The notes under the pieces: model-generated
Seen by the model: the letters and a program-made list of their open reading frames with translations, nothing else
The model's database searches: none
What the model was told of the DNA's origin: nothing
Assembly (NCBI RefSeq): GCF_900167135.1
Contig: NZ_FUWZ01000001.1
Coordinates: 620,001 to 684,000 of the forward strand
Reading direction: 5' to 3'
DNA length: 64,000 nt
From: Chitinophaga eiseniae
Lineage (GTDB): Bacteria; Bacteroidota; Bacteroidia; Chitinophagales; Chitinophagaceae
Shown here: positions 42,912 to 51,277 of the stretch, piece after piece
Numbering within the stretch: the first letter of the stretch is position 1
Layout of the letters: each line of letters opens with the position of its first letter
Translations under genes and position numbers: made by a program

Positions 42912-43787
42912 TCAGGCTTCCTTCAGGCGCAACTCGTTCTTGTATTCTTTGGGCGTTTTTCCCACTATCTCTTTAAAAAACCGGTTAAAATTGGACAGGT
43001 TCTTGAACCCACAGGAATAAGCGATTTCTGCAATAGACCAGTCCTCTTCTGTCAAACGCTTGCAGGCATGGCCTATCCGTACCTCGTTCAGGAACTGTAC
43101 AAATGACTTTTTGGTGCGGTTCTTAAAGAAGCGGCAGAAAGACTGCGGTGAGAGGTTCGTGATGCTCGCCACGTCCTGCAGGGAGATCTCCTTGGAGAAG
43201 TTGTTCATCACATATTTAAAGACCTCGTCTATTTTGTGGTTGTCCTTTACGTTGTAGGCGTGGGAATACCCAGTGCTGGCCAGATAGTAACAGTCACGCG
43301 TTTCCGACAATGTTTTCAGGATGCTGAGCAGCGAAATGATCCTGTCCAATCCCTCTTTTTTGGGAAGCGATAGTATCTCCGGCTTCAGCTTGTCATAGGT
43401 GGACCCTATAATTTTCATCCCGCGCTGCGCGCGATGAAACAGCTCGCTCAGCGCCTTGGTTTCCGGGAGGCCGTAAAATTTTTCACCAAAAATATCTTTC
43501 GGGAAATAAATCACCACAGAACGGGCTTTCAGGTTCTCGTCACCTTTATAGTATTCCTCTTCATTATACCATACGTGGGGAATGTGCGGCCCCAGAAACA
43601 CCATATCGCCCTCCTCAAAGCTCTCGATGCTGTCCCCAACAATCCTCTTCCCGTGGCTCTCCGTAACAAACACCAGCTCACACTCCGGGTGGAAGTGGAA
43701 AGGCGTGTTAAAATACGGATCACATCGTTCTATGATGGTGATCTGATTATCGGCAAAAGCCCCAACTTTAATAAGAATGGGTTTCAT
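42912..43787 (-). CDS. AraC-family transcriptional regulator with N-terminal cupin domain
   Basis: A 291-residue regulator. Residues 1-110 form a cupin sensor domain (FHFHPECELVFVTES, GDMVFLGPHIPHVWYN), and residues about 190-288 hold two helix-turn-helix motifs of the AraC type (ISLQDVASITNLSPQSFCRFFK; SIAEIAYSCGFKNLSNFNRFFKEIVGKTPKEY). This architecture is usual for sugar- or metabolite-responsive activators. It is divergent from the LacI-type gene over a 263-base spacer in which I see no further gene. Likely targets are the neighbouring SusC/SusD units, but no binding site can be assigned. Confidence 0.93.
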   Translation of the reverse strand: MKPILIKVGAFADNQITIIERCDPYFNTPFHFHPECELVFVTESHGKRIVGDSIESFEEGDMVFLGPHIPHVWYNEEEYYKGDENLKARSVVIYFPKDIFGEKFYGLPETKALSELFHRAQRGMKIIGSTYDKLKPEILSLPKKEGLDRIISLLSILKTLSETRDCYYLASTGYSHAYNVKDNHKIDEVFKYVMNNFSKEISLQDVASITNLSPQSFCRFFKNRTKKSFVQFLNEVRIGHACKRLTEEDWSIAEIAYSCGFKNLSNFNRFFKEIVGKTPKEYKNELRLKEA

Positions 43788-44050
43788 TCAAGTATTAATT
43801 TTTAAACGAGTATTATCCTGGCAATCCCCTTGTTTAGTATTGCCATTGTCCTATGAATGTTGCCAAATTATTAAAAATTGGTTAAAAAAATATCATTATT
43901 GCGAAAATGACCCTTAAATGTCATACACCTGCCGCTTATCCCTGTTTACAAGATTTAGCAACTTTTTTGGAATAATTGGCGCAAGAATGTAAATTTCAGC
44001 TTTCATTTTGTAAATTACGCTGGGCTAAATCGATATAGCATTTGTTGTCT

Positions 44051-45076
44051 ATGAAAGGAATCTCTATTAAAGATATCGCAAAACAGGCAGGGGTTTCTCC
44101 TACGACTGTCTCGTTTGTGCTAAACGGCAAAGCGAAAGAGAAGCGGATCAGCGAGCAGGTAAGCAAAAAAATCCAGAAAATAGCTACCCGGCTTAAGTAT
44201 AAACCAAATCAGCTGGCACGCGGCCTCCGTACAGGAAAAACCAAAACCATCGGCCTCATTGTGGAAGATATTGCCAACAACTTCTTCGCCAGCCTTGCGA
44301 AAGTAATGGAAGACGAAGCAGATAAGCACGGCTATAAAGTGCTTTACGGCAGTACGGAAGACAATACCGAAAAAGCAAAAGGACTCCTGGAAGTACTCAA
44401 GTACCGCCAGGTAGACGCCTACATCGTAACACCTACCAAAAACCTGGATAAGGAAATAGAACAGCTCAAGGCCACTTCCAAACCGGTAGTGCTCATGGAC
44501 CGCTATTTCCCGCATGTAAGCTCCCACTACGTGGTGGTCGACAACTACCAGGGCGCCTATAACGTCACCAGCCACCTGGCCAACCAGGGCTATAAAAAAA
44601 TCGCGATCGTCACCATCACTTCCGACCAGATACAGATGAAAGACCGTCTCGATGGATTTACAGCCGCACTCAAAGACCATCATCTCCCTTATAATAAAAG
44701 CCTCGTTAAAAAAATTCCGTTTGAGCTGGAACGCGAAGCCTTCAACACGGAAATCAAAAAATTCCTCACCTCCGTCAAAGGCATCGATGCCGTATTCTTC
44801 GCTACCAACTACCTCGGCATCTATGGCATCGAAAGCATCCGCTCCCTCGGCTGGGAAATAGGACCCCAGATCGGCGTGGCCAGCTTCGACGACCACGACC
44901 TGTTCCGCCTTCACAGCCCGTCTATCACCTGCGTGGCGCAACCGATTACAGAGATTGGCAAAAACATCGTGGAAGTACTGATGCAGGAACTCAACCACCC
45001 GTCGGCTACCCCGCGCCAGATTGTGCTGGAGCCTTCCGTGATCGTCAGGGCTTCTTCCGACCCCGGAAAAAAATAA
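44051..45076 (+). CDS. LacI/GalR-family transcriptional regulator
   Basis: A 341-residue regulator with the LacI headpiece at residues 1-55 (SIKDIAKQAGVSPTTVSFVLNGKA; hinge YKPNQLARGLRTGKT) and a periplasmic-binding-protein-like effector domain behind it (IGLIVEDIANNFFASLAK; GVASFDDHDLFRL). The ATG at 44051 is preferred over a TTG three codons earlier. It probably responds to a sugar or derivative and controls the SusC/SusD pairs downstream; a perfect palindrome of the LacI type (51068) precedes pair 4. Confidence 0.94.
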   Translation: MKGISIKDIAKQAGVSPTTVSFVLNGKAKEKRISEQVSKKIQKIATRLKYKPNQLARGLRTGKTKTIGLIVEDIANNFFASLAKVMEDEADKHGYKVLYGSTEDNTEKAKGLLEVLKYRQVDAYIVTPTKNLDKEIEQLKATSKPVVLMDRYFPHVSSHYVVVDNYQGAYNVTSHLANQGYKKIAIVTITSDQIQMKDRLDGFTAALKDHHLPYNKSLVKKIPFELEREAFNTEIKKFLTSVKGIDAVFFATNYLGIYGIESIRSLGWEIGPQIGVASFDDHDLFRLHSPSITCVAQPITEIGKNIVEVLMQELNHPSATPRQIVLEPSVIVRASSDPGKK

Positions 45077-45250
45077 CCCACCCCCTCCTTTTCCTGTCTT
45101 CCCGTTCCTGTGATACCTGCGGGAACAAAAAGCCGTGTCCTGTTGTTATCTGATACAGTTTCCGGTTTTGTGGCTGCTCACCCCCTCTGCCGGAATACTA
45201 TTCAACCAAAACCATCCCCGGTTTATTTCTTCACTTTTATCGCATTAAAC

Positions 45251-48200
45251 ATGATCAGAAACGCTACTCATGTGCTGTTGTTTGTGTTATTGTTGCTGAC
45301 CACTCCCGTGGTTTGGGCGCAACAGGCCATTACCGGAAAGGTAACAGACGATACCGGTCAACCGCTTTCCGGTGTGAACATCCTGGTGAAAGGCACCTCA
45401 AAAGGAACCACTACCAATGCGGAAGGAAACTTCTCCCTCTCTGTCCCCCCGGGCAGCACGCTGGTGTTCCGTTATCTCGGCTTCCTCCCCCAGGAAGTGC
45501 CCGTAGGCAACGAATCCCAGCTAACCATCACCCTCAAAACAGACGAAAAAAACCTGGGAGAAGTAGTGGTAACCGCACTCGGTATCAAGAAGGAAAAGAA
45601 AGCGCTGGGCTACTCCGTGTCTGAAGTAAAAGGAGAGGAACTCACGCAGGCACGCAGTACCAACATCGCCAATACCCTCTCCGGTAAAGTGGCCGGCCTC
45701 AATGTCACCTCCACAGCTACCGGGCCCGCAGGCTCCAGCCGTATTATCCTCCGTGGTAATACCTCCATCGATAAAAACAGGAACAACCAACCTCTTATAG
45801 TGGTAGATGGGATTCCTATCAATAATGATAACCTCGGTACCGCCGGTGAATACGGCGGTACAGACGCCGGTGACGGTATCTCCAGCATCAACCCCGACGA
45901 TATCGCTACCATTTCCGTCCTTAAAGGCGGCACCGCCGCTGCATTGTATGGCTCCCGCGCTTCCAACGGGGTGATACTGATCACCACTAAAGGCGGAGCC
46001 AACCGTAAAGGCGTAGGCGTGGAATTCAGCAGCAACATCGTCATCGACAGACCCGTGGTGGAAAACCTGGACTGGCAATATGACTATGGTATGGGCCTCA
46101 ACGGCCTCAAACCACAAACAGCCGCAGAAGCCCGCGCCGCAGGACTCTTCAGCTGGGGCGCCCCGCTCGACGGCGCTGCTGTGATCCAGTACGACGGCGT
46201 CAGCAGACCCTATAGTGCCGTGAAAAACAACTTCAAAAAATTCTATCGCAGCGGTTATACCTTCACCAACTCCGTTGCCGCCAGCGGTGGCAACGAAAAG
46301 GTGACCTGGCGCTTCGGAGCCACCGATATGAAAAACGAAGCCACCCTGCCCAATTCCGGTATCCGCCGTGACAACCTCTCCCTCAACGTGTCGGCATGGC
46401 TCGGAAAAAAACTGCATCTCAACGTGTACGCTAAATACATCCGCGAACGCACCACCAACAGGCCCCGCGTATCCGATTCACCCGGTAACGCCAACTTCGC
46501 GCTCTACCTGCTGCCCACCTCCCTCGCCGTACAAACACTGAGAGACAGCAAGCTGAATGCCGACGGCAACGAATTCCGGTGGAACGCCAATGAATACATC
46601 ACCAACCCCTGGTTCTCTGTCTATGACTTTGAACAGGCCGATAAAAAAGATCGCTTTATCAACTCCGCGGAACTGCGCTACGATGTCCTCGACTGGCTCT
46701 ATGTCAAAGGCCGCATCGGCGCAGATATGTTCTTCCGCGACAATAAGGCGGTCACCCCTAACGGTACCGCCTATATCCCCGGCGGCCAGATCAATGACCA
46801 GACACGCCAGAATTTCTACGAACTGAATGCCGACGTGATGATCGGCGTGGAAAAAGCGTTCGACGAAAAATGGCGCATCTCCGGTTTCGTTGGCGCCAAC
46901 GTGATGCGGAACAAAAATGATAAACTGTACCTGACCGGCAATACCTTCAATATCCCGTATTTCTACGACCAGAGCAACCTGCAGACGAAAACCGTTACCA
47001 ACGATATTTTCGAGAAGAGGATCAATTCGCTCTACGCTTCCGCTGAACTGTCTTTTAAAAGTTATCTCTATCTGACGCTCACCGGCCGCAACGACTGGTT
47101 TTCTACGCTGCCGGTCAACAGTAACAGTATCTTCTACCCGTCTGCCGGTCTTAGCTTTGTGCTCTCCGATGCAGTTACCATGCCCAAATGGATCAACTAC
47201 GCCAAGCTGCGCACTTCCTGGGCGCAGGTGGGCGGCGATACAGACCCTTACCGTCTCCGGCTGTCCTACCAGGTGCAGAACCCGCTGGTATTGGGCACTA
47301 CCAGCCTTCCGGTGGCAGACGTGAAAAAGGCGCAGGATGGCAGCTACGCGGTGCCTAACGCTAATCTCAAACCTTACGTCAATACCAGCTATGAAGCCGG
47401 CTTTGAAGCCCGCTTCTTCGACAACCGCCTGTCTGTCGACTTTTCCTGGTATACCCGTAAAACCAAAGACGATATCGTACAAACGACGATCTCCAATGCT
47501 TCGGGGTATAACACCGCCTTCATCAACGTCGGTAAGGTAAACAACAAAGGGGTAGAACTTATGATAACAGGAACGCCTGTACGTAGTAAGAATTTCACCT
47601 GGGACATTACCCCCAACTTCGCGTACAACAAAAGCGAAGTGGTTCAGCTCGATGGTAAACTGAATGCGCTGAAAGTATCTGACGTACGTACTTTCAACGT
47701 CACCATCCAGCAGGTGCCACACCAGCCCTTTGGCGTTATCCAGGGATATAGTTTCCAGCGCGATGATCAGGGTAACATCCTCTTTAACGCTGCCGGTAAG
47801 CCGCTGCAGGGACCGCTGACCATCTTCGGAACAGGCGTGGCGCCTTATACGCTGGGCGTCACCAACACATTTACCTATAAAGCTTTCTCGCTGGGCGTGC
47901 TGATAGATTCCCGCTGGGGCAACAAGCTGTACTCCGGTACCAACGACTACGGGTACTATTTCGGTTTACAGAAAGCTACGCTGGACGGCCGCTCCGGTGG
48001 TGTGACCATTAAAGCACAGGACCCCAACGATCCCACCAAGTATGTAGACAAAGTAGTGGATGCCCAGGATTATTACCAGAACATTGCTTTCAACATCGCG
48101 GAGCCGTTTATCTACAGCGGCGCCTTTATAAAGCTGCGCCAGGTAATACTGACCTACAGCCTGCCTTCCGGTATCCTGAACAAAACACCATTTACCGGCG

Positions 48201-48361
48201 CATCGCTCTCTTTTGTGGCGAGGAACCTGTGGATCATTTATAAAGACGTGCCCAATGTGGACCCCGAATCCACTTACAGCAACAGCGCGGGACAGGGTGC
48301 TGAACTGTTGGGTTATCCACAGTCCAGAAGTTTTGGTTTGAACCTGAATGTAAAATTCTAA
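45251..48361 (+). CDS. SusC/RagA TonB-linked transporter, pair 3
   Basis: A 1036-residue SusC-type transporter: signal peptide ending VVWAQ, carboxypeptidase-D-like domain (GKVTDDTGQPLSGVNILVKG), plug with the signature ISVLKGGTAAALYGSRASNGV, barrel, and C-terminal LNVKF. No STN domain. The ATG at 45251 starts the signal peptide; a longer frame from 45110 has no signal-like start. It is 175 bases downstream of the LacI-type gene and 12 bases before its SusD. It is not close to pairs 1 and 2 in the plug-flanking regions. Ligand unknown. Confidence 0.95.
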   Translation: MIRNATHVLLFVLLLLTTPVVWAQQAITGKVTDDTGQPLSGVNILVKGTSKGTTTNAEGNFSLSVPPGSTLVFRYLGFLPQEVPVGNESQLTITLKTDEKNLGEVVVTALGIKKEKKALGYSVSEVKGEELTQARSTNIANTLSGKVAGLNVTSTATGPAGSSRIILRGNTSIDKNRNNQPLIVVDGIPINNDNLGTAGEYGGTDAGDGISSINPDDIATISVLKGGTAAALYGSRASNGVILITTKGGANRKGVGVEFSSNIVIDRPVVENLDWQYDYGMGLNGLKPQTAAEARAAGLFSWGAPLDGAAVIQYDGVSRPYSAVKNNFKKFYRSGYTFTNSVAASGGNEKVTWRFGATDMKNEATLPNSGIRRDNLSLNVSAWLGKKLHLNVYAKYIRERTTNRPRVSDSPGNANFALYLLPTSLAVQTLRDSKLNADGNEFRWNANEYITNPWFSVYDFEQADKKDRFINSAELRYDVLDWLYVKGRIGADMFFRDNKAVTPNGTAYIPGGQINDQTRQNFYELNADVMIGVEKAFDEKWRISGFVGANVMRNKNDKLYLTGNTFNIPYFYDQSNLQTKTVTNDIFEKRINSLYASAELSFKSYLYLTLTGRNDWFSTLPVNSNSIFYPSAGLSFVLSDAVTMPKWINYAKLRTSWAQVGGDTDPYRLRLSYQVQNPLVLGTTSLPVADVKKAQDGSYAVPNANLKPYVNTSYEAGFEARFFDNRLSVDFSWYTRKTKDDIVQTTISNASGYNTAFINVGKVNNKGVELMITGTPVRSKNFTWDITPNFAYNKSEVVQLDGKLNALKVSDVRTFNVTIQQVPHQPFGVIQGYSFQRDDQGNILFNAAGKPLQGPLTIFGTGVAPYTLGVTNTFTYKAFSLGVLIDSRWGNKLYSGTNDYGYYFGLQKATLDGRSGGVTIKAQDPNDPTKYVDKVVDAQDYYQNIAFNIAEPFIYSGAFIKLRQVILTYSLPSGILNKTPFTGASLSFVARNLWIIYKDVPNVDPESTYSNSAGQGAELLGYPQSRSFGLNLNVKF

Positions 48362-48373
48362 ATCGCTTTGATC

Positions 48374-49945
48374 ATGGTTAAATCAATATATGTACACGGA
48401 ACAGTAGTATTGCTGCTATGGCTGTCGCTGGTTTCCTGCACCAAAAACTTTGAGAAAATCAATACCGACCCGACGGCCGCCCCGGTGGTGGCGCCGGGCA
48501 TCCTGCTCACGAGAGGGCTGCTGTATGTTTCTGGTGGCGAATTTGAAGCGTGGCGGACCAACCTTATCTACTGCGGCCCCATGGTACAGCATCTTTCCTC
48601 TACCAGTCTGACTTATGTTGGAGACAAATACCTGTATAACGATGGTTACAGCGGATCGGCGTTTAACTCGTTTTATCCTAACGGCGTAAAAATACTCACT
48701 ACGCTGATAGAGCAGACGAAGACAGATCCATCGCAGGCAAATTTTACCGCGATGGCCATGATCGCCCGGGTGATGATGTTGCAGCGGCTGACGGACCTGT
48801 ACGGCAATGTACCTTATGTAGCTGCCGGCAGGGGATTTATAGATCAGAACTTTACGCCGGCCTACGATGCCCAGGACGCTATCTATGCCGGCTTTGCAGC
48901 GGAACTGCAGGAGGCCGCCGGTATGCTCGATGCAGGAAAGCCTACGCCGGGCAATGCCGATATTTCCGGCTACGGTGGCGTGCCTGCCCAGTGGAAGAAG
49001 CTGGCTTATTCGCTGCTGCTGCGGGTAGGACTGCGGCTTTCCAAAAAAACGGACCCGTCGCAGGGTAGGGGCTGGGTGCAGAAAGCGCTGGCAGGCGGCG
49101 TGTTTACCGCCAACACCGATGCTTTTTACATCCAGCACGCCGCGGGTGACTATGATAATCCCAATAGTCACGTGATCGGGGTGTATCCCGGCAGCAGGGC
49201 CGAAACAGGGAAAGACAACCAGGGCATCAAGCTGTCGAAGTTTTTTGTGGACTTGTTGAAAACCAGGGCAGATCCCCGGTTGCGGATCATTTCCGAACTG
49301 CCCAAAGCCGATTCCACGCCTGGCGGTTCCAATGACCCGGCGGTGCAGAAGGGCCTGCCCAGTGGGTTTGATAATACGTCAGACCCGGTGTATGGCATCG
49401 GTTCCACCGGCGACGCCAACCTGGCGCATTATTCACAGCCGCGGCAGGTCATCGCACAGCCTAATTCGCCGAATATCTTCATCACCTATTCCGAAGTACA
49501 GCTGATGCTGGCGGAAGCTGCCGCCCGTGGCTGGATTGCCGGCGACCCTGTGGCTTATTTCACCACCGGCGTGAAGTCCGGCATCTGGCAATGGACGCTG
49601 TATTCCTCTTCCATTACGTACGACGATGCGGCGGCCACCGTTTATGCCACCGCGCAGGCGGCCCCGCTGGCGGGAACGCTGGCAGCAAAGCTGGAAGCAA
49701 TTAATATCCAGTATTATATCACCACTTTCCTGAATGAATATGAGGCCTACGCCAACTGGCGCCGCAGCGGTTTCCCGGTACTGACGCCGGTAAACTATAA
49801 GAATAATGAAACCAATGGCCGCATACCGCGCAGGTTGCGTTATCCCAGGAACGATTATGATGTGAACCGCGCGAACGTAGAGGCCGCCAATGCCGCACAG
49901 GGACCGGATATTTTTATGACGCCGGTGTGGTGGGATAAGCCCTGA
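48374..49945 (+). CDS. SusD-like outer-membrane lipoprotein, pair 3
   Basis: A 523-residue SusD-like_2 lipoprotein with lipidation site in SLVSCTKNFEKINTD. The blocks MLQRLTDLYGNVPY, WKKLAYSLLLRVGLRLSK, FITYSEVQLMLAEAAARGW and the VWWDK end identify the family. The ATG at 48374 is preferred to a TTG two codons earlier. It partners SusC 3; a small secreted protein gene follows after 30 bases and may belong to the same operon. Confidence 0.93.
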   Translation: MVKSIYVHGTVVLLLWLSLVSCTKNFEKINTDPTAAPVVAPGILLTRGLLYVSGGEFEAWRTNLIYCGPMVQHLSSTSLTYVGDKYLYNDGYSGSAFNSFYPNGVKILTTLIEQTKTDPSQANFTAMAMIARVMMLQRLTDLYGNVPYVAAGRGFIDQNFTPAYDAQDAIYAGFAAELQEAAGMLDAGKPTPGNADISGYGGVPAQWKKLAYSLLLRVGLRLSKKTDPSQGRGWVQKALAGGVFTANTDAFYIQHAAGDYDNPNSHVIGVYPGSRAETGKDNQGIKLSKFFVDLLKTRADPRLRIISELPKADSTPGGSNDPAVQKGLPSGFDNTSDPVYGIGSTGDANLAHYSQPRQVIAQPNSPNIFITYSEVQLMLAEAAARGWIAGDPVAYFTTGVKSGIWQWTLYSSSITYDDAAATVYATAQAAPLAGTLAAKLEAINIQYYITTFLNEYEAYANWRRSGFPVLTPVNYKNNETNGRIPRRLRYPRNDYDVNRANVEAANAAQGPDIFMTPVWWDKP

Positions 49946-49975
49946 TCGTCTATTTTAAACAGTAAAAAAAATGCC

Positions 49976-50695
49976 ATGAAAAAACACCTCCTGTTTTCAA
50001 CCATTTTTGTATTAGCCTGCCTGTCGCTCCAGGCGCAGGATTCCCTGGGGATGTCCCAGACCGTCAGTTTCCGTAATGCAGTCGACAATAATTTAGGCGT
50101 CAGGTTTGGCACTGCCCTTAGTTTTCATCCAAAGGAGAATACCGTTGGCACTCCTTATTTATATGCCGACTGGGGCCGTTTGTGGATCGATTCTATGGAT
50201 AATAAGCCCGTAAGCCGTTCGGTGGTATACGACGCCAACCTGGACCTGGAAAAAAATATGCTGATCGTAAAAGGTGGCGACGGAAAGGCTTATGCACCGG
50301 AAGTGAATAACGTACAGGCCTTCCATTTCAGGAAAGGAGAGGAGCAAAACGCCTTTGTAACCCTGAAGGTAGACGGGATGCAGAAATTTGTGGAACAGCT
50401 GGCAGCAGGCAGATACAGGCTGGTGAAAGACGTTAAAGTGACATTCCACCCAGCCGACTTCGTGGACAAAGGGATGGTACAGAGCGGCAAAAACTACGAT
50501 GAATACAAGAAAGCGTACACTTACTACCTGGTCAAAGATCAGGTGCCTGTGAAGGTGATGCTGCGTAAAAAACAGTTCCTGGAGGCTTTGCAAGACCCTG
50601 CAGCCCAAATGGCGGCAAAAAAATTCCTCTCTGAATATAGGGGAGCTTTCGATGAAACAGCTGCCAGGCGGACGATTGAAGCGGTGAATAAATAA
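49976..50695 (+). CDS. Secreted protein of unknown function after SusC/SusD pair 3
   Basis: I do not recognise this 239-residue family. A signal peptide (KKHLLFSTIFVLACLSLQAQ) is clear and there is no lipobox. The mature part looks like a compact mixed alpha/beta domain with many charged residues (for example KDVKVTFHPADFVDKG and KKFLSEYRGAFDETAARR). The gene is 30 bases after SusD 3 and ends before a strong hairpin, so it may be the last gene of that operon and act in the periplasm on the imported ligand. No catalytic motif is visible. Confidence 0.7.
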   Translation: MKKHLLFSTIFVLACLSLQAQDSLGMSQTVSFRNAVDNNLGVRFGTALSFHPKENTVGTPYLYADWGRLWIDSMDNKPVSRSVVYDANLDLEKNMLIVKGGDGKAYAPEVNNVQAFHFRKGEEQNAFVTLKVDGMQKFVEQLAAGRYRLVKDVKVTFHPADFVDKGMVQSGKNYDEYKKAYTYYLVKDQVPVKVMLRKKQFLEALQDPAAQMAAKKFLSEYRGAFDETAARRTIEAVNK

Positions 50696-50776
50696 CCGGC
50701 AGCAACACGTTTCTTCGATTTATTAGCTGGTATTTTCTGCAGCGCCGGATGAAACGCAGCTGCATATTCTTCCAAT

Positions 50777-50809
50777 ATATTAGCCCCGGGATAAGCCCGG
50801 GGCTAATAT
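50777..50809. terminator. Strong 14-bp hairpin after the pair 3 operon
   Basis: ATATTAGCCCCGGG (50777-50790) pairs perfectly with CCCGGGGCTAATAT (50796-50809) around a 5-nt loop. No clear T run follows on +, so it is terminator-like but not a textbook terminator. Confidence 0.65.
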
Positions 50810-50950
50810 GGATATCAAACATTTTCCACGCCCACAGAAGTTTTTCAGCCCTGCTGAACAGATGAACTGATATTATTTTCTTCCATAGCCATATTATTTT
50901 ATTGGTTTTAACGACTTGTTAACCAAACATCAAAAAATTGTTAAATCTTT

Positions 50951-50981
50951 TTTGCACTTCTCATAATTATCCCTAAGTTTG
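50951..50981 (+). promoter_or_regulatory. Bacteroidota promoter upstream of SusC 4
   Basis: TTTG at 50951-50954, a spacer of exactly 19 nt and TAAGTTTG at 50974-50981 match the consensus TTTG-N19-TAnnTTTG. It lies 296 bases upstream of the SusC 4 start codon; no ORF is seen in between, so a long 5' leader is implied. Confidence 0.7.
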
Positions 50982-51067
50982 AAACTGATATTTCTGTTGA
51001 GAAAACTTGTTGTGAAATGAAAATGAAGGATGCACGGGCGAACAGGTTTTTTTTTGAAATATATTGC

Positions 51068-51079
51068 TAAAACGTTTTA
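51068..51079. promoter_or_regulatory. LacI-type palindromic operator candidate
   Basis: TAAAACGTTTTA is a perfect 12-bp palindrome with the central CG typical of LacI/GalR operators. It lies about 87 bases downstream of the promoter at 50951 and 198 bases before SusC 4. The LacI-type protein at 44051 is the obvious candidate binder; a roadblock type of repression would fit. Confidence 0.5.
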
Positions 51080-51277
51080 CTACTGTAGTAATGCGGGAAC
51101 AGTGAACAATGAAATAGCCAATGGAGTAAGTCCATCTTAAATGCGGAAACGGAAACTATGTTTTGCCTGCCTATTGTACTGCCTTCTGCAGTCAGTTGCT
51201 GGAAAATGGTTTACCATGCACTTATGTAATTGCCATGTGACTGATCACTTTGTTATAATTTAAACCAAAAGGAAGCT

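Noticed and set aside
44120..44998. 292-codon frame on - opposite the LacI-type gene
   Set aside because: Antisense shadow; the + strand protein has a complete headpiece and effector domain.
45110..45250. Longer N-terminus for SusC 3
   Set aside because: The extra 47 residues have no signal peptide character, while the ATG at 45251 begins a clean signal peptide.
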